Origin: Candidatus Hydrogenisulfobacillus filiaventi
GTDB lineage: Bacteria; Bacillota; Sulfobacillia; Sulfobacillales; R501
NCBI GenBank assembly: GCA_902809825.1
Contig: LR778114.1
Coordinates: 1,116,001-1,180,000 of the forward strand
Length of the DNA stretch: 64,000 nucleotides
Direction: 5' to 3'
The first letter of the stretch is position 1. Each line of letters opens with the position of its first letter. Positions 16,507 to 24,926 of the stretch are shown one piece after another. Under the pieces are notes generated by a model. The model saw only the letters and a list, made by a program, of their open reading frames with translations. It made no database searches and had not been told where the DNA came from. A program made the position numbers and the translations under genes.

Positions 16507-17494
16507 GGCGGTCACCGTCTTCGGCGGCGGCAGCTGGGGGCTCACCCTGGCCGCGCTCGCCGCCCGCTCCGGGGCCGAGGCGGTCACCCTCTGGGTCCGG
16601 CGGGAAGCGGTGGCCGACCACCTCCGGCGCACCCGCCGGCATCCTGACTTCCTCCCCCAGCTGCGGCTGCCGGCGATGGTGGAGGTGACCACCGACCTGG
16701 GCGTCGCGGCGGACCGGGCGCCGCTGTGGCTGCTAGCGGTGCCCAGCCAGTATCTCCGCGGCGTGGCGGTCCGCCTGGGTCCGCCACCCCCCGGGGTCTC
16801 GGCGGTGTCGGCCGCCAAGGGGCTGGAGCAGCCGCGGGGCTTGCGCATGACCGAGGTGCTGCATGAGCTGTGGGGTCCGGTGGCGGTGGGGGCCCTCAGC
16901 GGGCCCAACCTTGCGGTCGAGGTGGCGGCCGGCAAACCGGCCGCCACCGTGCTGGCCCTAGAGGATCCCGGTGCCTTCGGCCCCTGGTCGCAGGTGCTGG
17001 GCGGTGCTAACCTGCGCGTCTACCTGCAGACGGACGTGGTCGGGGTGGAACTGGGCGGGGCCTTGAAGAATATTCTGGCTCTGGCAGCGGGCATGGCCGA
17101 CGCCCAGGACCTGGGGGCCAGTGCCAAGGCGGCCCTCATCACCCGTGGCCTGCATGAGATGGGGCGGCTGGCCGTGAGCCTGGGGGCCCGGGTGGACACC
17201 CTGGCCGGGCTGGCCGGGCTGGGGGACGTGGTGGTGACCGCCTTCTCGGTGCATTCCCGCAACCACTGGTGCGGCTTCGAGCTCGGCCGCGGGCGCCGGC
17301 TGACGGAAGTGCTGGCCTCCACCAACATGGTGGTGGAAGGGGTGGAGACGGCGCGGGTTGCGCAGCGCATGGGCCACGAACGGGGCCTTTCCCTTCCCAT
17401 CACCGACGAGGTGGTGGCCATTCTGGATGGCAAGCCGGTACAACGGGCCCTGCGGGACCTGATGGCCCGTACCCTGGTCCCCGAACGCGACTAA
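16490..17494 (+). CDS. gpsA: Glycerol-3-phosphate dehydrogenase [NAD(P)+]
   Basis: Reduces dihydroxyacetone phosphate to sn-glycerol 3-phosphate for phospholipid synthesis. The 334-residue product shows the nucleotide-binding VTVFGGGSWGLTLAALAA, SAAKGLEQ, LSGPNLAVEVAAG, the catalytic lysine region VELGGALKNILALAAGMAD and AGLGDVVVTAFSVHSRN, TNMVVEGVETA near the end. The pair der-gpsA followed by spoIVA is the same as in Bacillus. Confidence 0.95.
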   Translation: MSGPAKAVTVFGGGSWGLTLAALAARSGAEAVTLWVRREAVADHLRRTRRHPDFLPQLRLPAMVEVTTDLGVAADRAPLWLLAVPSQYLRGVAVRLGPPPPGVSAVSAAKGLEQPRGLRMTEVLHELWGPVAVGALSGPNLAVEVAAGKPAATVLALEDPGAFGPWSQVLGGANLRVYLQTDVVGVELGGALKNILALAAGMADAQDLGASAKAALITRGLHEMGRLAVSLGARVDTLAGLAGLGDVVVTAFSVHSRNHWCGFELGRGRRLTEVLASTNMVVEGVETARVAQRMGHERGLSLPITDEVVAILDGKPVQRALRDLMARTLVPERD

Positions 17495-17533
17495 CCTCCG
17501 CTGTCCCCCCGCCGGCATGCTTGTTCCGGCGCC

Positions 17534-17561
17534 CTCATATGCTCCTACTGTGGCATGGGAT
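17534..17561 (+). promoter_or_regulatory. Possible sigma-E promoter of spoIVA
   Basis: CTCATATG (17534-17541) resembles a sigma-E -35 and CATGGGAT (17554-17561) partly matches the CATANNNT -10. spoIVA is a mother-cell sigma-E gene in Bacillus, so the position is meaningful, but the match is incomplete. Confidence 0.3.
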
Positions 17562-17615
17562 GGGGCGGGGTCGCCGCCGGGGGTCCCGGGACAGAAGGGG
17601 AGGAGAGGACCGTTG

Positions 17616-19127
17616 ATGGAGACCACGCGGGACGCACGCATGGAGAAGCTGGAAAAGTTTGACCTCTTCAAGGACCTGGCGGAACGGACCGGCGGGGACG
17701 TGTACATCGGAGTGGTCGGCCCGGTGCGCACCGGCAAATCCACCTTCATCAAGCGGTTCATGGAGCGGATGGTCATCCCCGCCATCTCCGACCCCAACGA
17801 CCGGCAGCGGGCCATCGACTCCCTGCCCCAAAGCGGGACGGGGCGCACCATTATGACCACCGAGCCCAAGTTCATTCCCGACGACGGGATTGAAATCGCG
17901 CTCTCCGACGCCATCAGCTTTAAGGCCCGCCTGGTGGACTGTGTGGGTTATGCGGTGGAGGGGGCCCTGGGCTACCTGGAGGACGAAGGCCCGCGCATGA
18001 TCCTGACCCCGTGGTCCGAGACACCGATGCCGTTCGAAGAGGCGGCGGAAATCGGCACCCGCAAGGTGATCGAGGAGCACTCCACCATCGGCCTGGTGAT
18101 TACCACCGACGGCAGTTTCGGGGAGCTGCCCCGGGAGGCCTACGAGCCGGCTGAGGAGCGGGTGGTGCGGGAGCTGAGCGAGCTGGGCAAACCCTTCGTG
18201 GTGGTGCTCAACACCGCCCGCCCCTTCGCGGAGGAGACCCTGGCCCTGGCCCAGGACCTCTCGGAACGCTACGACGTGCCGGTCCTGCCGCACAACTGCC
18301 TCGAACTGCGGACGGAGGATATTGCCAGTATCCTGGAGCAGGTGCTCTATGAATTCCCGGTCAACAGCATCGACTTCGAGCTGCTGGACTGGCTACCGGC
18401 TCTGCCCGAGGACCACTGGCTGCGCCAGAGTTTCGCCCAGCTCACCGAATCGGTGCGGCAGGGCATCCACCGGTTGCGCGACGTGACCGCCGCGGTGCGC
18501 GAACTGGGCAGCCATGAGCTGGTGCAGGAGGTGCGCCTGGCCCACATGGACCTCGGCACCGGCTCCGCTGCCGTCAGCCTGGGGGCGCGGGACGACCTGT
18601 TCTACCGGGTGCTGGCCGAGATGGCGGACCGCCACGTGGCCGGCCGGGCGGACATCGTGCGCCTGTGGCGGGAGTACGTGGAGGCCAAGGCGGAATGGGA
18701 CAAGGTGGCGGAGGCGGTGCGCGACGTGCGGGCCACCGGCTACGGGATGGTGCCGCCGACCCTTTCCGAACTGGTGCTGGAGGAGCCCCAGCCCATCCGG
18801 CGCGGCAACCAGTTCGGGGTCCGGCTCAAGGCCACCGCCCCTTCCATACACATGATCCGGGCGGACATCGAGACCGAGATTACCCCCATCATCGGCACCG
18901 AACGCCAGGCCGACGAACTGGTGCAGTACCTGATGGAACAGTTTGAGGACGATCCGAAGCGCCTGTGGGAGACCAACCTCTTCGGCCGTTCCCTGCATGA
19001 GGTGGTCAAGGAGGGGATCCAGTCCAAGTTGTTCAAGATGCCCGAGAACGCCCAGGAGAAGCTGCAGGAGACCTTGCAGCGGATCATCAACGAGGGCTCC
19101 GGCGGGCTCATCTGCATCATCATCTGA
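17616..19127 (+). CDS. spoIVA: Stage IV sporulation protein A (spore coat ATPase)
   Basis: A 503-residue protein (492 in Bacillus) that polymerises by ATP hydrolysis on the forespore surface to form the coat basement layer. It has an ATPase domain with Walker A GPVRTGKSTFIKRF, the segment MVIPAISDPNDRQRAIDSLP and VDCVGYAVEGALGY, then PWSETPMPFEEAAEIGT and ITTDGSF. The C-terminal end NEGSGGLICIII matches the membrane-docking tail that contacts SpoVM. ATG 17616 follows GGGGAGGAGAGGA; an adjacent TTG at 17613 is an alternative. Confidence 0.97.
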   Translation: METTRDARMEKLEKFDLFKDLAERTGGDVYIGVVGPVRTGKSTFIKRFMERMVIPAISDPNDRQRAIDSLPQSGTGRTIMTTEPKFIPDDGIEIALSDAISFKARLVDCVGYAVEGALGYLEDEGPRMILTPWSETPMPFEEAAEIGTRKVIEEHSTIGLVITTDGSFGELPREAYEPAEERVVRELSELGKPFVVVLNTARPFAEETLALAQDLSERYDVPVLPHNCLELRTEDIASILEQVLYEFPVNSIDFELLDWLPALPEDHWLRQSFAQLTESVRQGIHRLRDVTAAVRELGSHELVQEVRLAHMDLGTGSAAVSLGARDDLFYRVLAEMADRHVAGRADIVRLWREYVEAKAEWDKVAEAVRDVRATGYGMVPPTLSELVLEEPQPIRRGNQFGVRLKATAPSIHMIRADIETEITPIIGTERQADELVQYLMEQFEDDPKRLWETNLFGRSLHEVVKEGIQSKLFKMPENAQEKLQETLQRIINEGSGGLICIII

Positions 19128-19134
19128 GCGGGCG

Positions 19135-19160
19135 GACCGGGGCGCCCGGCGGCCCCGGTC
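19135..19160. terminator. Hairpin between converging spoIVA and permease genes
   Basis: GACCGGGGC (19135-19143) and GCCCCGGTC (19152-19160) form a perfect nine-base stem with an eight-base loop. It ends at the stop codon of the minus-strand permease and lies just after spoIVA, so it may stop transcription from either side. No T-run. Confidence 0.55.
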
Positions 19161-20113
19161 TAGCCGTCCCGGATGCGGGGATCGGCCCAAGCATAGAGGA
19201 GGTCGGCCAACAGGTTGCCTAGCACGGTCAGGAAGCCGAGGAGGGTGACGATCGCCAGCAGCACCGGATAGTCGCGGGACTCGGCTGCGTTCCAGAAGAG
19301 GAGCCCCATGCCGGGGATATTGAACACCTGCTCCACCACCAGCGAGCCGGCCAGCAGGCCGGGGAGGGAGAGGCCGCCCAGGGTGATGAGGGGCAGGACC
19401 GCATTGCGCAGGGCGTGCACCCACAGCACCCGGGCCTCGGACAGGCCCTTGGCGCGGGCGGTCCGGATGTAGTCCTGGCTCAGGGTCTCCTGCATGGCCG
19501 TGCGCACGTACCGGGCCCAGCCGGCGGTGGTGGTGAGGACCAGGGTGGTGACGGGCAGCACCAGGTGGCGCAGGCGGTCGCCCGCCCCCGGATGCATCAG
19601 GGCGGGGTTGCTCACACCGCCGGCCGGCAGCCAACCCAGGCGTAGGGCAAACACCGAGATCAGGAGCAGGCCCAGCCAGAACTGGGGCATGGCGTAGAAG
19701 AAGTAGCCGGCCGCGGTGAGCAGGCGGTCGAACCAGCTGCCGGCGTAATAGGCCTGCAGTGCCCCCAGCAGGATCGCCAGCAGGTGGCTCAATACCAGCG
19801 CGGCCGCCACCAGTTCCAGGGTCCGGGGCAGGTTTTCCAGGATGAGGCGCCGCACCGGTTGATGGTAGGCGTAGGAATAGCCGAAGTGTCCGGCCAGGGC
19901 GTGGGTCAGCCAGAGGCCGTACTGCTGCCACAGCGGCCGGTTTAGTCCCCATTGCCGGGTCAGGGCCGCCGCCCGGGCGGGGGTGTAATGCGACCCCAGC
20001 AGGACGCGGGCCGGGCTGCCGGGGATGAGGTGCAGGAGCAGGAAGCTGATGGCAGTGATCCCGACCAGCACCGGGACCGCGGCCAGCAGGCGGCGCAGGA
20101 GATAACCCGGCAT
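19160..20113 (-). CDS. Peptide-type ABC transporter permease (DppB/OppB family)
   Basis: A 317-residue inner-membrane permease with six predicted membrane segments. The family opening LLRRLLAAVPVLVGITAISFLL, GLNRPLWQQYGLW, FGYSYAYHQPV, and the coupling loop near DYIRTARAKGLSEARVLWVHALRNAVLP (EAA motif) are clear. It is last in a minus-strand operon of binding protein, C-type permease and B-type permease, an order opposite to the usual B-then-C. No ATPase genes accompany it. Confidence 0.92.
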   Translation of the reverse strand: MPGYLLRRLLAAVPVLVGITAISFLLLHLIPGSPARVLLGSHYTPARAAALTRQWGLNRPLWQQYGLWLTHALAGHFGYSYAYHQPVRRLILENLPRTLELVAAALVLSHLLAILLGALQAYYAGSWFDRLLTAAGYFFYAMPQFWLGLLLISVFALRLGWLPAGGVSNPALMHPGAGDRLRHLVLPVTTLVLTTTAGWARYVRTAMQETLSQDYIRTARAKGLSEARVLWVHALRNAVLPLITLGGLSLPGLLAGSLVVEQVFNIPGMGLLFWNAAESRDYPVLLAIVTLLGFLTVLGNLLADLLYAWADPRIRDG

Positions 20114-20123
20114 GGCGGCCCTC

Positions 20124-21011
20124 CTAGGGCGTCAGGCGGGGGTCGAAGGCGGCGCGCAGGGCATCCCCGACCCAGGTCAAGGACAGCTCGGTCGCGAGGA
20201 TGGCGAGGCCGGGCGGGTAGACCAGCCACCAGGTGTGCTGGTACATGGTGCCCATGGCGGAGGCGAGCATGCGGCCCCAGTTGGGGGCCGGCGGCGGCAG
20301 CCCGAGGCCGAGGAAGCTCAGGACCGCCACCGCCAGGATGGCGTCTGCCGTGGTGAATGTGGCCGTCACCAGCACCACGCCCAGCAGGTTGGGCAGTAAT
20401 GCCTGGCGCATCATGTGCAGGGGCCCGGCCCCCATGGCGTATTCCGCTTCCACAAACGGCAGCTGTTTCAGGCGCAGGACCTCCGCCCGCACCAGCCGGC
20501 TGACCGGGCTCCAGCTGACAGCCCCCAGGATCAGGATAAGGAGCGGGACCCCCGGGCGCAGCACGGCCCCCAGGAACAGGAGCAGGAACAGCGGCGGCAC
20601 TGCCAGGACCACATCCACCAGCCGCATCAACACCGCGTCCACCACCCCGCCCGCCAGGCCGGCGATCATGCCGTAGGCGGTGCCGGCCACGACCGCCACC
20701 GCGGCGGCGGCGAAGCCGGTTTCCAGGGCGGGTTGGCCGCCCCACATCAGGCGCGCCAGCTCATCCCGCCCCAGGCCGTCGGTGCCGAGGGGAAATCCGC
20801 CGCCCGGCGGCTGCAGCAGATGGGCCAAGTGGGGCTGGTCGGGGTTGATCGGGTAAACCACCGGCCCCAGAAAGGTGAAGGCGACCAGCAGGGCGAGGCC
20901 GGCCCCGCCGGCCCGGGCCAGGGGATGGCGGCGGAAACGCGTCCAGACCCCGGGCCGGGGCATCAAGGCCGGTCCCGCCCCGCGCGGAGGCAACAGCAGG
21001 GAGGTCTGCAT
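20124..21011 (-). CDS. Peptide-type ABC transporter permease (DppC/OppC family)
   Basis: A 295-residue permease with an N-terminal cytoplasmic stretch, the DppC/OppC opening WTRFRRHPLARAGGAGLALL, periplasmic HPLGTD-like PLGTDGLGRDELARLMWGG, and the EAA loop VEAEYAMGAGPLHMMRQALLPNLL. It forms the heteromeric channel with the neighbouring B-type subunit; the two genes are 10 bases apart. The family imports oligopeptides, dipeptides, nickel chelates or sugars; specificity is not visible here. Confidence 0.92.
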   Translation of the reverse strand: MQTSLLLPPRGAGPALMPRPGVWTRFRRHPLARAGGAGLALLVAFTFLGPVVYPINPDQPHLAHLLQPPGGGFPLGTDGLGRDELARLMWGGQPALETGFAAAAVAVVAGTAYGMIAGLAGGVVDAVLMRLVDVVLAVPPLFLLLFLGAVLRPGVPLLILILGAVSWSPVSRLVRAEVLRLKQLPFVEAEYAMGAGPLHMMRQALLPNLLGVVLVTATFTTADAILAVAVLSFLGLGLPPPAPNWGRMLASAMGTMYQHTWWLVYPPGLAILATELSLTWVGDALRAAFDPRLTP

Positions 21012-21040
21012 CCCGAACGGGCACTCCTTTCACCGGCCGC

Positions 21041-22774
21041 TCAGCGGGCGATCCACCAGTACTGCATGCGCGGGAACCCCACCAGGTAGTTGAAATAATG
21101 GTAGGCGTTGTGCACGTTGTCCGCTACCACCGACAGGGTGACGGCGTTGTTGATCCACAGCATCGGCAGCTGACGGGCGGCGTAACGTTCATAGGCCTGA
21201 AAGGCCTGCAGGGCGGCGGCCGGGGTGGCCGCAGGCTGGTGGGTGCGGGCGATGAGGCGGTCCATGACGGGATCGGCGTAGCCGTATGTGTTCATGCCGC
21301 CCCGGCTGCTGAACATCTCCCCCCCGGTGGGATAGCTGCCCCCGTAGACGATGCCCTGGCCGACGGCCGCCGACCAGGACGCCTTGGGATTGCCGATGGC
21401 GGCCGTGATATCGGCGAAGGGCTCAGGCCGGAGGGTGACCTGGACCCCTTCCCGGGCCCAATCCGCCTTCAGCAGCTCGGCATCCTGAGTCAGGATGCCG
21501 CTGCCCGCGGGAACCAGGAGGGTGAAGGCCAGCCGCACCCCCCGGCGGGTCATGACCCCATGCACGTCGCGCCAGCCGTGCTGCTCCAGCAATGCCTGGC
21601 CCCGGGCGGGGTCGAAGGGATAGAGCGGGTGGTTGAGGCCGGGAGCCAGGAAGGCGGTGCGGGGGATGGTAGGCACCGGCCCGTACTGGGGGGGTGCAAA
21701 GCCGTGCCACAGGCGGTCGATGGCAGCCTGGTCGATGCCCATCTCCAGAGCCTGGCGGACGTACAACCGGCGGAAGACCGGCCCCAGCCCTCCGGGGTCG
21801 GAGGGGTTCATGTTGAGCTCGACCCCGAAGAAGGCAAAGGGATACGCCGGACGGACGCGGTCGTGGGTCAGCTGGGCCCGCGCCCCCCACTGGGTGGGGT
21901 CGAGGCTGCCCACCTGGGCCGCCCCGCTTTTAAGGGCGGCAAACTCGGCCGCGTCGGAGGCCTCATAGGTGAGGACGATGGTGGCCAGGGCCTTGTGCCC
22001 GTCGTAGGACGGATTCGGGCTCAGGGTCCAGCTTTGCTTGTCCACCGCCCGGGTGAGGCGGTAGGGGCCGTCCACCACGCGGTCGAAGCCGGGATTGGTC
22101 CCGTTCTGGCCCAGGTATGCCAGCTCCCGGGTCATGTCCCGGGGATACCGGTCCCAGGCCGCGGCCGGCATCGGTGTCAGCTGGGCGATGCCATTATAGA
22201 GGAACCATTCCTGGTTGACGGGCTGCTTCAAGGTGATGGTCAGCTCGTAGGGGCCGTCGGCGGTCACCCGGCGGATATTGCCGGGCAGGCCGCCCATGCC
22301 GGTGTCGGCATAGGGCCAGGGGGCCGGGGCATGGCGGTTGGAGGCAGCCCGGAGGACCTCCCAGGTGAAGAGGACGTTGCGGCTGGTGACGGGACGGCCG
22401 TCGGACCAGTGCCACCGGCGGTGCAGAAAGATGTGATACACCGTGCCCTGAGGGTTCCAGGTGACCGCCCTGGCGACGGAGGTGGCCCAGTTGACTTGGT
22501 ACTGGTGGTTGATCCAAATGAGGGGTTTATACAGCTGATAAATGAGCTGGAAGTTGTACAGGGAGTTGAATTCGGTTCCGGCCAGGGGCAGGTACCAGTT
22601 GATATCGGTTTCGGGAGGGGCGGCGTAGACGATGGTACCGCCGGCCTGGGGCCGTTCCGACGGGGCCGGCCCGGCGGCGGGGTGGCGGCCGCATCCGGCG
22701 AGGACAGACCCGGCCAGCAGGATGGCGGCGGTGGCGGCCCCCCACCGGCGGGGTAAGCGGCGTGTCAAGGTCAT
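21041..22774 (-). CDS. ABC transporter substrate-binding lipoprotein (SBP_bac_5)
   Basis: A 577-residue secreted lipoprotein with a positively charged N-terminus, a hydrophobic signal and the lipobox LAGC. The mature part has the family-5 solute-binding layout: YQLYKPLIWINHQYQVN, HRRWHWSDGRPVTSRNVLFTWEVL, a middle domain and RQALEMGIDQAAIDRLWHG. Members bind peptides, nickel complexes or oligosaccharides. It is the first gene of the operon and is preceded by a recognisable promoter at 22828-22856. ATPase subunits must be supplied from elsewhere. Confidence 0.92.
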   Translation of the reverse strand: MTLTRRLPRRWGAATAAILLAGSVLAGCGRHPAAGPAPSERPQAGGTIVYAAPPETDINWYLPLAGTEFNSLYNFQLIYQLYKPLIWINHQYQVNWATSVARAVTWNPQGTVYHIFLHRRWHWSDGRPVTSRNVLFTWEVLRAASNRHAPAPWPYADTGMGGLPGNIRRVTADGPYELTITLKQPVNQEWFLYNGIAQLTPMPAAAWDRYPRDMTRELAYLGQNGTNPGFDRVVDGPYRLTRAVDKQSWTLSPNPSYDGHKALATIVLTYEASDAAEFAALKSGAAQVGSLDPTQWGARAQLTHDRVRPAYPFAFFGVELNMNPSDPGGLGPVFRRLYVRQALEMGIDQAAIDRLWHGFAPPQYGPVPTIPRTAFLAPGLNHPLYPFDPARGQALLEQHGWRDVHGVMTRRGVRLAFTLLVPAGSGILTQDAELLKADWAREGVQVTLRPEPFADITAAIGNPKASWSAAVGQGIVYGGSYPTGGEMFSSRGGMNTYGYADPVMDRLIARTHQPAATPAAALQAFQAYERYAARQLPMLWINNAVTLSVVADNVHNAYHYFNYLVGFPRMQYWWIAR

Positions 22775-22827
22775 GCTGCGGGGAACCCCCTGTTGTCTGG
22801 TGTAGCGCCACGCGGACAGGCAGTACC

Positions 22828-22856
22828 AACATAGTCCCTCCGCCCGGGGCTGACAA
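22828..22856 (-). promoter_or_regulatory. Promoter of the binding-protein/permease operon
   Basis: Read on the minus strand, TTGTCA (22851-22856) and TATGTT (22828-22833) are separated by exactly 17 bases, a good sigma-A-type match 54 bases before the binding-protein start. It lies outside the neighbouring IS607 coding genes. Confidence 0.6.
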
Positions 22857-22893
22857 GCGCGAGGGCAAGAACGTGGGCAACTGTTCCCGGCAT

Positions 22894-22911
22894 CCGCCCG
22901 TTACCGGGCGG
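22894..22911 (-). ncRNA. Hairpin in the presumed TnpB guide-RNA scaffold region
   Basis: CCGCCCG (22894-22900), a four-base loop and CGGGCGG (22905-22911) form a perfect seven-base stem just beyond the tnpB stop. In IS605/IS607 elements the guide (omega/re) RNA covers the 3' end of tnpB and the right end of the element, and carries such stems. The RNA itself is inferred, not seen. Confidence 0.4.
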
Positions 22912-22922
22912 AGGTGCTCGTC

Positions 22923-24203
22923 TTACGGGGTCCGAGCGGCTGGCGCCTCCCCCTGCGGGCTTCCCGTTTCTTCCGGGACTGCCCGCCGAGCGGTGGGTCT
23001 TACGTCCCGTCCACGGGCGTTTTCCGTCTCCGGGCCACTCCCGGCGACGGCGACCGCCAGGGCCGCAAGATTGCGGGCCGCGTTCTCGTCCCGATCCCGC
23101 ACGAGCCCGCAGGCGTCGCAGCGGAAGGTCCGCTCCCAGAGGGGCAGCGTCTCTTTTACGGTGCGGCACCGCGAGCAGGTCTTGCTGCTGGGATAGAACG
23201 GATCCGCCTCTACCAGGTGGGATCCATACCACACCGTCCTGTAGGTCAGCTGCCGTCGGAGTTCGGCCAGGACCGTATCCGCGAGGGCGCGGCTCAAGCG
23301 CCGGTTGCGCAGCATCCCCGCCACATGCAGACGCTCGACCACCACCGTCCCGTAGGTGCGGGCCAACCGGGTGGTCAACCGGTGCCAGGCGTCCTGCTGG
23401 ATGTGCGCGAGGTGGGCGTGCAGACGCGCGAGCCTTCGGCGGGTCTTGGCCCGGTTCCGGCTCCCCGGCTGGCGCCGGGCCAATTCCCGATTGAGGCGGG
23501 CGATGCGCTTGAGCGCCCGCTGGAGCGGCCGGGGATTGGGGACCGTTTCTCCCGTGGAGAGGACAGCGAGATGCCGTACGCCCGCGTCCACCCCCACCAC
23601 CGTCTCCGGACGCCGGGGCGTGCCGGGCTCCCGCTCCACCTCGCAGGCGAAGCTGACGAACCACCGCCCGCCCTCCCGGCTCACCGTAGCCCGCAGGATG
23701 CGCGCCGTCCCCGACCGCAGCCGCGCCAGCAGCTTCGTGGTCGGCTCGTGGGTCCGCACCCGGCCGATCCGGGGCAGGACGACGGGGCTTTGGTCGTCCA
23801 CCCGGATCGCCCCGGTGGTGAAGCCCACCGACTCCCGGCCCCGGCCCTTCTTGCGGAAGCGGGGGAAGCCCATGCGGCGGCCCTTGCGCCGGCCGTGCCG
23901 GCTGTCCCGCCAGTTCCGGAGCGCGTCCGCCAGGCCCGCCAGGCCGGACGCATAGGCTTCCTTGGAGTGCTCCCGCCACCAGGGGGCGAGGGCCTCCTTG
24001 GCCCGGTTCCACTCCCGGCGCAGGGCGGGCAGCGTCCAGGGCACCGCCACGGCCTCGCCCCGGGCATGGGCGTCCAGGCGGGCCTTGACGAGCGCCAGCC
24101 CCCCGTTGAAGGCGAAGCGGCGGGCCCCCACGTGGGAGGCCAGCGCCCGCTCAACGCGGGGAGAGGGATCCAGGGCGAACCGGAAGGCTTGATGCGTCCT
24201 CAT
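22923..24203 (-). CDS. tnpB: TnpB, RNA-guided endonuclease of IS607 element
   Basis: A 426-residue TnpB, related to Cas12. The RuvC catalytic residues are all present: Asp206 in VVGVDAGVRHLAV, Glu290 in VVVERLHVAGM and Asp372 in DRDENAARN. The zinc ribbon has CSRC (343/346) and CDAC (362/365). The N-terminal region MRTHQAFRFAL and FAFNGGLALVKARL fit the wedge domain. The start is taken at 24203, behind GGAGGAGGG; a longer frame to 24227 lies inside tnpA. The tail ETENARGRDVRPTARRA is the stretch where the guide RNA is usually encoded. All motifs intact, so probably active. Confidence 0.93.
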   Translation of the reverse strand: MRTHQAFRFALDPSPRVERALASHVGARRFAFNGGLALVKARLDAHARGEAVAVPWTLPALRREWNRAKEALAPWWREHSKEAYASGLAGLADALRNWRDSRHGRRKGRRMGFPRFRKKGRGRESVGFTTGAIRVDDQSPVVLPRIGRVRTHEPTTKLLARLRSGTARILRATVSREGGRWFVSFACEVEREPGTPRRPETVVGVDAGVRHLAVLSTGETVPNPRPLQRALKRIARLNRELARRQPGSRNRAKTRRRLARLHAHLAHIQQDAWHRLTTRLARTYGTVVVERLHVAGMLRNRRLSRALADTVLAELRRQLTYRTVWYGSHLVEADPFYPSSKTCSRCRTVKETLPLWERTFRCDACGLVRDRDENAARNLAALAVAVAGSGPETENARGRDVRPTARRAVPEETGSPQGEAPAARTP

Positions 24204-24742
24204 GGGGATCCCTCCTCCGCCGCGCACGCCAGCGCTCGTTCCGCCGGGCGCCGGGCCGAGCGGCGACCGTAGAGCCGGGCGCAGAAGCTGGTCAGCACGT
24301 CGATCCTGTCCTGCACGAGATCGTCCCGCACCTCGTCCGGTTCCAGGACGATCAGCCGCCTCCCGGACGCGGCGAGCGCGGCCTCGATGGACTCCGACCC
24401 GAACCGGGCCAGCCGGTCCCGGTGCTCCACGACCAGGGTCCCGTACTCCGGGGCACGGAGCGCCGCCAGCAGGCCCTTGCGGTGGCCGTTCAGCCCGCTA
24501 CCGACCTCAGCAACCACCTTCGCCACCCGAATCCCCCGCTCGGCCGCGAACGCCGCCAGTCGCGCCACCTGCCGGTCGAGGTCCGTCTTTTGGTCGGCGG
24601 AGGAGACGCGAGCATCCAGCACTGCTCCGGCGTCCGGCCGCTCGGGCATGTCCGCCAGGATGGTGCCCGATGGCAGCTGCCGGGCGGGAACGGGTAGCCG
24701 CCCCTTCCGCCACCACAGCCAGGCGGTCTTGTAGGACGCCAT
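24200..24742 (-). CDS. tnpA: IS607 serine recombinase TnpA, N-terminus frame-shifted
   Basis: A 180-residue serine recombinase: ARVSSADQKTDLDRQ contains the catalytic serine, followed by AEVGSGLNG, VVEHRDRLARFG and the conserved end DDLVQDRIDVLTSFCARLYGRR. IS607 TnpA starts with a MerR-like helix-turn-helix; here SYKTAWLWWRKGRLPVPARQL belongs to it. The first ten residues (MKLSDWARAN) are encoded at 24741-24770 but in another frame, one extra or two missing bases away. Either the transposase is damaged, the base count is wrong, or it starts at ATG 24742 without the first helix. Confidence 0.85.
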   Translation of the reverse strand: MASYKTAWLWWRKGRLPVPARQLPSGTILADMPERPDAGAVLDARVSSADQKTDLDRQVARLAAFAAERGIRVAKVVAEVGSGLNGHRKGLLAALRAPEYGTLVVEHRDRLARFGSESIEAALAASGRRLIVLEPDEVRDDLVQDRIDVLTSFCARLYGRRSARRPAERALACAAEEGSP

Positions 24743-24832
24743 TGGCGCGAGCCCAGTCCGAGAGCTTCATGAGCAGGGATTACCATATTTGTAGGTGATG
24801 ATCCATAAAACAAAACCATGAACAGTTGAGAA

Positions 24833-24849
24833 CCCCGGTCCTTCCGGGG
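24833..24849. repeat. Perfect hairpin at the tnpA-proximal end
   Basis: CCCCGG (24833-24838), five bases and CCGGGG (24844-24849). It borders a 60-base AT-rich tract (24774-24832) that differs sharply from the surroundings and probably contains the left end and the tnpA promoter of the IS607 element. Confidence 0.45.
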
Positions 24850-24926
24850 AAGGATTCCCCTCCCGGCAGAGATGGGATACAATGCCGCCGATGCGGGCCG
24901 GAGGCCCCAAGGGAGGGAAGCGTGGC

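Larger units (their letters stand above)
22880..24850 (-). mobile_element. IS607-family element (tnpA + tnpB), ends approximate
   Basis: A serine-recombinase tnpA and a downstream tnpB overlap at the ATG of tnpB, the standard gene order of IS607 elements. These elements have no terminal inverted repeats or target duplications, so the exact ends cannot be read from one copy. The right end probably lies between the tnpB stop (22923) and the promoter at 22856, and the left end within the AT-rich stretch and hairpin at 24771-24850. The insertion sits between two genes and interrupts no recognisable frame. Confidence 0.75.

Noticed and set aside
17517-17615. Longer start for spoIVA at 17517
   Set aside because: The extra 33 residues are unrelated to SpoIVA and contain the promoter-like region and the ribosome-binding site of the ATG at 17616.
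21098-22756. A 552-residue plus-strand frame over the binding-protein gene
   Set aside because: Antisense shadow of a clear SBP_bac_5 lipoprotein; no recognisable motif.
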